A stretch of DNA of 64,000 nucleotides from Metridium senile (taxonomy: Eukaryota > Cnidaria > Anthozoa > Actiniaria > Metridiidae). The DNA lies in contig OX459098.1 in assembly GCA_949775045.1 (NCBI GenBank), forward strand, positions 23,108,375-23,172,374, in the 5' to 3' direction. The notes under the pieces were generated by a model. The model was not told the origin of the DNA. It ran no database searches and saw only the letters and a list, made by a program, of their open reading frames with translations. Positions 56,001 through 64,000 of this stretch are shown one piece after another. The translations under genes and the position numbers were made by a program. Every line of letters starts with the position of its first letter. Positions within the stretch are counted from its first letter, which is position 1.

Positions 56001-59000
56001 TACTATGTTACAAAACTCGTCCGTTTACAATCACAGTAATTACTGGGTTACCAAATTCATACATTCACAATCACAGTAACTACTGGTTTACAAAAATCAT
56101 CCATTTACAATCACAGTAACTACTGGGTTACAAAAATCATCCGTTTACAATCACAGTAATTACTGGGTTACAAAAATTATCCATTTACAATCACAGTAAT
56201 TACTGGGTTACAAAAATCATCCATTTACAATCACAGTAACTACTGGGTTACAAAAATCATTCGTTTACAATCAAATTAACTACTGGGTTACAAAAATCAT
56301 TTATTTACAATCACAGTAACTACTGGGTTACAAAACTCGTCCGTTTACAATCACAGTAATTACTGGGTTACCAAATTCATACATTCACAATCACAGTAAC
56401 TACTGGTTTACAAAAATCATCCATTTACAATCACAGTAACTACTGGGTTACAAAAAACATCCGTTTACAAACACAGTAACTACTATGTTACAAAACTCGT
56501 CCGTTTACAATCACAGTAATTACTGGTTTACAAAAATCATCCATTTACAATCACAGTAACTACTGGTTTACAAAAATCATCCATTTACAATCACAGTAAC
56601 TACTGGGTTACAAAAATCATCCGTTTACAATCACAGTAACTACTGGGTTACAAAAATCATCCGTTTACAATCACAGTAACTACTGGGTTACAAAAATCAT
56701 CAATTTACAATCACAGTAACTACTGGGTTACAAAAAACATCCGTTTACAAACACAGTAACTACTATGTTACAAAACTCGTCCGTTTACAATCACAGTAAT
56801 TACTGGGTTACCAAATTCATACATTCACAATCACAGTAACTACTGGTTTACAAAAATCATCCATTTACAATCACAGTAACTACTGGGTTACAAAAATCAT
56901 CCGTTTACAATCACAGTAATTACTGGGTTACAAAAATCATCCATTTACAATCACAGTAACTACTGGGTTACAAAAATCATTCGTTTACAATCAAATTAAC
57001 TACTGGGCTACAAAACTCGTCCGTATACAATCACAGTAACTACTGGGTTACAAAAATCATCCGTTTACAATCACAGTAACTACTGGGTTACAAAAATCAT
57101 CCATTTACAATCACAGTAACTACTGGGTTACAAAAATCATTCATTTACAATCACAGTAAGTACTGGGTTACAAAAATCATTCATTTACAATCACAGTAAC
57201 TACTGGGTTACAAAAAACCATCCATTTACAATCACAGTAACTACTGGGTTACAAAGATCATCCGTTTACAATCACAGTAACTACTGGGTTACAAAAAATC
57301 ATCCATTTTTAATCACAGTAACTACTGGGTTACAAAGATCATCCGTTTACAAACACAGTAACTACTATGTTACAAAACTCGTCCGTTTACAATCACAGTA
57401 ATTACTGGGTTACCAAATTCATACATTCACAATCACAGTAACTACTGGTTTACAAAAATCATCCATTTACAATCACAGTAACTACTGGGTTACAAAAATC
57501 ATCCGTTTACAATCACAGTAATTACTGGGTTACAAAAATTATCCATTTACAATCACAGTAATTACTGGGTTACAAAAATCATCCATTTACAATCACAGTA
57601 ACTACTGGGTTACAAAAATCATTCGTTTACAATCAAATTAACTACTGGGTTACAAAAATCATTCATTTACAATCACAGTAACTACTGGGTTACAAAACTC
57701 GTCCGTTTACAATCACAGTAATTACTGGGTTACCAAATTCATCCATTTACAATCACAGTAACTACTGGTTTACAAAAATCATCCATTTACAATCACAGTA
57801 ACTACTGGGTTACAAAAATCATCCGTTTACAATCACAGTAATTATTGGGTTACAAAAATTATCCATTTACAATCACAGTAATTACTGGGTTACAAAAATC
57901 ATCCATTTACAATCACAGTAACTACTGGGTTACAAAAATCATTCGTTTACAATCAAATTAACTACTGGGTTACAAAACTCGTCCGTATACAATCACAGTA
58001 ACTACTGGGTTGCAAAAATCATCCGTTTACAATCACACTAACTACTGGGTTACAAAAATCATCCATTTACAATCACAGTAACTACTGGGTTACAAAAATC
58101 ATTCATTTACAATCACAGTAAGTACTGGGTTACAAAAATCATTCATTTACAATCACAGTAACTACTGGGTTACACAAAACCATCCATTTACAATCACAGT
58201 AACTACTGGGTTACAAAGATCATCCGTTTACAATCACAGTAACTACTGGGTTACAAAAAATCATGCATTTTTAATCACAGTAACTACTGGGTTACAAAGA
58301 TCATCCGTTGACAATCACAGTAACTACTGGGTTACAAAAATCATTCATTTACAATCACAGTAACTACTGGGTTACAAAAAACATCCGTTTACAAACACAG
58401 TAACTACTATGTTACAAAACTCGTCCGTTTACAATCACAGTAATTACTGGGTTACCAAATTCATACATTCACAATCACAGTAACTACTGGTTTACAAAAA
58501 TCATCCATTTACAATCACAGTAACTACTGGGTTACAAAAATCATCCGTTTACAATCACAGTAATTACTGGGTTACAAAAATTATCCATTTACAATCACAG
58601 TAATTACTGGGTTACAAAAATCATTCGTTTACAATCAAATTAACTACTGGGTTATAAAAATCATTCATTTACAATCACAGTAACTACTGGGTTACAAAAA
58701 TCATTCGTTTACAATCAAATTAACTACTGGGTTACAAAACTCGTCCGTATACAATCACAGTAACTACTGGGTTACAAAAATCATCCGTTTACAATCACAG
58801 TAACTACTGGGTTACAAAAATCGTCCATTTACAATCACAGTAACTACTGGGTTACAAAAAATCATCCATTTTTAATCACAGTAACTACTGGGTTACAAAG
58901 ATCATCCGTTTACAAACACAGTAACTACTATGTTACAAAACTCGTCCGTTTACAATCACAGTAATTACTGGGTTACCAAATTCATACATTCACAATCACA

Positions 59001-62000
59001 GTAACTACTGGTTTACAAAAATCATCCATTTACAATCACAGTAACTACTGGGTTACAAAAATCATCCGTTTACAATCACAGTAACTACTGGGTTACAAAA
59101 ATCATCCGTTTACAATCACAGTAATTACTGGGTTACAAAAATTATCCATTTACAATCACAGTAATTACTGGGTTACAAAAATCATCCATTTACAATCACA
59201 GTAACTACTGGGTTACAAAAATCATTCGTTTACAATCAAATTAATTACTGGGTTACAAAAATCATTCATTTACAATCACAGTAACTACTGGGTTACAAAA
59301 CTCGTCCGTTTACAATCACAGTAATTACTGGGTTACCAAATTCATACATTCACAATCACAGTAACTACTGGTTTACAAAAATCATCCATTTACAATCACA
59401 GTAACTACTGGGTTACAAAAAACATCCGTTTACAAACACAGTAACTACTATGTTACAAAACTCGTCCGTTTACAATCACAGTAATTACTGGTTTACAAAA
59501 ATCATCCATTTACAATCACAGTAACTACTGGTTTACAAAAATCATCCATTTACAATCACAGTAACTACTGGGTTACAAAAATCATCCGTTTACAATCACA
59601 GTAATTATTGGGTTACAAAAATTATCCATTTACAATCACAGTAATTACTGGGTTACAAAAATTATCCATTTACAATCACAGTAACTACTGGGTTACAAAA
59701 ATCATTCGTTTACAATCAAATTAACTACTGGGTTAAAAAACTCGTCCGTATACAATCACAGTAACTACTGGGTTACAAAAATCATCCGTTTACAATCACA
59801 CTAACTACTGGGTTACAAAAATCATCCATTTACAATCACAGTAACTACTGGGTTACAAAAATCATTCATTTACAATCACAGTAAGTACTGGGTTACAAAA
59901 ATCATTCATTTACAATCACAGTAACTACTGGGTTACAAAAAAACATCCATTTACAATCACAGTAACTACTGGGTTACAAAGATCATCCGTTTACAATCAC
60001 AGTAATTACTGGGTTACCAAATTCATACATTCACAATCACAGTAACTACTGGTTTACAAAAATCATCCGTTTACAATCACAGTAATTACTGGGTTACAAA
60101 AATTATCCATTTACAATCACAGTAATTACTGGGTTACAAAAATCATCCATTTACAATCACAGTAACTACTGGGTTACAAAAATCATTCGTTTACAATCAA
60201 ATTAACTACTGGGTTACAAAAATCATTCATTTACAATCACAGTAACTACTGGGTTACAAAACTCGTCCGTTTACAATCACAGTAATTACTGGGTTACCAA
60301 ATTCATACATTCACAATCACAGTAACTACTGGTTTACAAAAATCATCCATTTACAATCACAGTAACTACTGGGTTACAAAAAACATCCGTTTACAAACAC
60401 AGTAACTACTATGTTACAAAACTCGTCCGTTTACAATCACAGTAATTACTGGTTTACAAAAATCATCCATTTACAATCACAGTAACTACTGGTTTACAAA
60501 AATCATCCATTTACAATCACAGTAACTACTGGGTTACAAAAATCATCCGTTTACAATCACAGTAATTATTGGGTTACAAAAATTATCCATTTACAATCAC
60601 AGTAATTACTGGGTTACAAAAATTATCCATTTACAATCACAGTAACTACTGGGTTACAAAAATCATTCGTTTACAATCAAATTAACTACTGGGTTACAAA
60701 ACTCGTCCGTATACAATCACAGTAACTACTGGGTTACAAAAATCATCCGTTTACAATCACAGTAACTACTGGGTTACAAAAATCATCCATTTACAATCAC
60801 AGTAACTACTGGGTTACAAAAATCATTCATTTACAATCACAGTAAGTACTGGCTTACAAAAATCATTCATTTACAATCACAGTAACTACTGAGTTACAAA
60901 AAACCATCCATTTACAATCACAGTAACTACTGGGTTACAAAGATAATCCGTTTACAATCACAGTAACTACTGGGTTACAAAAAATCATGCATTTTTAATC
61001 ACAGTAACTACTGGGTTACAAAGATCATCCGTTTACAATCACAGTAACTACTGGGTTACAAAAATCATTCATTTACAATCACAGTAACTACTGGGTTACA
61101 AAAAACATCCGTTTACAAACACAGTAACTACTATGTTACAAAACTCGTCCGTTTACAATCACAGTAATTACTGGGTTACCAAATTCATACATTCACAATC
61201 ACAGTAACTACTGGTTTACAAAAATCATCCATTTACAATCACAGTAACTACTGGGTTACAAAAATCATCCGTTTACAATCACAGTAATTACTGGGTTACA
61301 AAAATTATCCATTTACAATCACAGTAATTACTGGGTTACAAAAATCATCCATTTACAATCACAGTAACTACTGGGTTACAAAAATCATTCGTTTACAATC
61401 AAATTAACTACTGGGTTACAAAACTCGTCCGTATACAATCACAGTAACTACTGGGTTACAAAAATCATTCATTTACAATCACAGTAAGTACTGGGTTACA
61501 AAAATCATCCATTTACAATCACAGTAACTACTGGGTTACAAAAATCATTCATTTACAATCACAGTAAGTACTGGGTTACAAAAATCATTCATTTACAATC
61601 ACAGTAACTACTGGGTTACAAAAAACCATCCATTTACAATCACAGTAACTACTGGGTTACAAAGATCATCCGTTGACAATCACAGTAACTACTGGGTTAC
61701 AAAAATCATTCATTTACAATCACAGTAACTACTGGGTTACAAAAATCATTCGTTTACAATCAAATTAACTACTGGGTTACAAAACTCGTCCGTATACAAT
61801 CACAGTAACTACTGGGTTACAAAAATCATCCGTTTACAATCACAGTAACTACTGGGTTACAAAAATCGTCCATTTACAATCACAGTAACTACTGGGTTAC
61901 AAAAATCATTCATTTACAATCACAGTAAGTACTGGGTTACAAAAATCATTCATTTACAATCACAGTAACTACTGGGTTACAAAAAACCATCCATTTACAA

Positions 62001-64000
62001 TCACAGTAACTACTGGGTTACAAAGATCATCCGTTTACAATCACAGTAACTACTGGGTTACAAAAATCATTCATTTACAATCACAGTAAGTACTGGGTTA
62101 CAAAAATCATTCATTTACAATCACAGTAACTACTGGGTTACAAAAAAACATCCATTTACAATCACAGTAACTACTGGGTTACAAAGATCATCCGTTTACA
62201 ATCACAGTAATTACTGGGTTACCAAATTCATACATTCACAATCACAGTAACTACTGGTTTACAAAAATCATCCGTTTACAATCACAGTAATTACTGGGTT
62301 ACAAAAATTATCCATTTACAATCACAGTAATTACTGGGTTACAAAAATCATCCATTTACAATCACAGTAACTACTGGGTTACAAAAATCATTCGTTTACA
62401 ATCAAATTAACTACTGGGTTACAAAAATCATTCATTTACAATCACAGTAACTACTGGGTTACAAAACTCGTCCGTTTACAATCACAGTAATTACTGGGTT
62501 ACCAAATTCATACATTCACAATCACAGTAACTACTGGTTTACAAAAATCATTCATTTACAATCACAGTAACTACTGGGTTACAAAAAACATCCGTTTACA
62601 AACACAGTAACTACTATGTTACAAAACTCGTCCGTTTACAATCACAGTAATTACTGGGTTACCAAATTCATACATTCACAATCACAGTAACTACTGGTTT
62701 ACAAAAATCATCCATTTACAATCACAGTAACTACTGGGTTACAAAAATCATCCGTTTACAATCACAGTAATTACTGGGTTACAAAAATTATCCATTTACA
62801 ATCACAGTAATTACTGGGTTACAAAAATCATCCATTTACAATCACAGTAACTACTGGGTTACAAAAATCATTCGTTTACAATCAAATTAACTACTGGGTT
62901 ACAAAACTCGTCCGTATACAATCACAGTAACTACTGGGTTACAAAAATCATTCATTTACAATCACAGTAAGTACTGGGTTACAAAAATCATTCATTTACA
63001 ATCACAGTAACTACTGGGTTACAAAAAAACCATCCATTTACAATCACAGTAACTACTGGGTTACAAAGATCATCCGTTTACAATCACAGTAACTACTGGG
63101 TTACAAAAAATCATCCATTTTTAATCACAGTAACTACTGGGTTACAAAGATCATCCGTTTACAAACACAGTAACTACTATGTTACAAAACTCGTCCGTTT
63201 ACAATCACAGTAATTACTGGGTTACCAAATTCATACATTCACAATCACAGTAACTACTGGTTTACAAAAATCATCCATTTACAATCACAGTAACTACTGG
63301 GTTACAAAAATCATCCGTTTACAATCACAGTAATTACTGGGTTACAAAAATTATCCATTTACAATCACAGTAATTACTGGGTTACAAAAATCATCCATTT
63401 ACAATCACAGTAACTACTGGGTTACAAAAATCATTCGTTTACAATCAAATTAACTACTGGGTTACAAAAATCATTCATTTACAATCACAGTAACTACTGG
63501 GTTACAAAACTCGTCCGTATACAATCACAGTAACTACTGGGTTGCAAAAATCATCCGTTTACAATCACACTAACTACTGGGTTACAAAAATCATCCATTT
63601 ACAATCACAGTAACTACTGGGTTACAAAAATCATTCATTTACAATCACAGTAAGTACTGGGTTACAAAAATCATTCATTTACAATCACAGTAACTACTGG
63701 GTTACAAAAAACCATCCATTTACAATCACAGTAACTACTGGGTTACAAAGATCATCCGTTGACAATCACAGTAACTACTGGGTTACAAAAATCATTCATT
63801 TACAATCACAGTAACTACTGGGTTACAAAAATCATTCGTTTACAATCAAATTAACTACTGGGTTACAAAACTCGTCCGTATACAATCACAGTAACTACTG
63901 GGTTACAAAAATCATCCGTTTACAATCACAGTAACTACTGGGTTACAAAAATCGTCCATTTACAATCACAGTAACTACTGGGTTACAAAAATCATTCATT
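53017..64000 (+). repeat. 40-bp minisatellite array, right arm (about 275 units, continues past window)
   Basis: Unit ctgggttacaaaaatcatcc + gtttacaatcacagtaacta, 40 bp. It is organised in multi-unit higher-order blocks marked by variants such as accaaattcatacattcac, ctatgttacaaaactcgtcc and cattcgtttacaatcaaat. Opposite in orientation to 46261-48012. Non-coding. Confidence 0.97.

Noticed and set aside
53017..64000. CRISPR-like array (regular short repeats)
   Set aside because: The 40-bp units are contiguous with no unique spacers, in a eukaryotic context; this is a minisatellite.

Overview
This looks like nuclear DNA of an AT-rich marine invertebrate animal, most likely a cnidarian and perhaps an anthozoan. 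The evidence is three intron-containing animal genes with clean GT-AG junctions, many short inverted-repeat transposons (MITEs), CR1/L2-like LINE remnants, and a restriction-like-endonuclease retrotransposon of a type I associate with cnidarians and sponges. There is no operon structure, rRNA gene or credible tRNA gene. The organism call is inference; 'animal' is firm.

Layout. 31-14468 (minus strand): the first 16 coding exons of SCFD1/Sly1, an ER-Golgi SM protein. The gene runs off the left edge, and its introns are full of MITEs, a LINE fragment and a nested transposon. 17255-22486 (minus): a complete WDR20-like gene (USP12/USP46 cofactor family), head-to-tail upstream of SCFD1. 22.5-28.6 kb: intergenic, with MITEs, minisatellites and LINE tails. 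28631-32697 (plus): a small three-exon gene for a secreted PAN/apple-domain protein, assembled here from splice sites. 35297-43249 (minus): a decayed, multi-exon MULE-type transposase-derived gene. One of its introns holds an apparently intact 3.6-kb retrotransposon on the plus strand, sitting inside a (TTA)n microsatellite. 44.8-46.2 kb: a 5'-truncated LINE. 46.2-64.0 kb: a huge minisatellite locus. About 51 copies of a 98-bp unit are flanked by 40-bp-unit arrays in opposite orientations, and the right arm (about 275 units) continues past the window.

Most notable points. (1) A 1308-bp element at 10065-11372 has about 340-bp terminal inverted repeats and a perfect 9-bp target duplication. It carries two inward-facing gene starts, one of them a RecQ-like helicase, and sits nested in a TTAA-flanked element in SCFD1 intron 3. 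(2) The 46-64 kb locus has a fold-back-like inverted architecture. (3) The retrotransposon ORF is intact and its target site can be read from the flanks. (4) A minisatellite in SCFD1 intron 3 is built from copies of the adjacent exon/intron junction. (5) A transposase-derived gene has tiny cryptic 5' exons and an acidic, SUMO-interaction-like segment. SCFD1 and WDR20 are housekeeping genes with no evident functional link to the mobile-element content.
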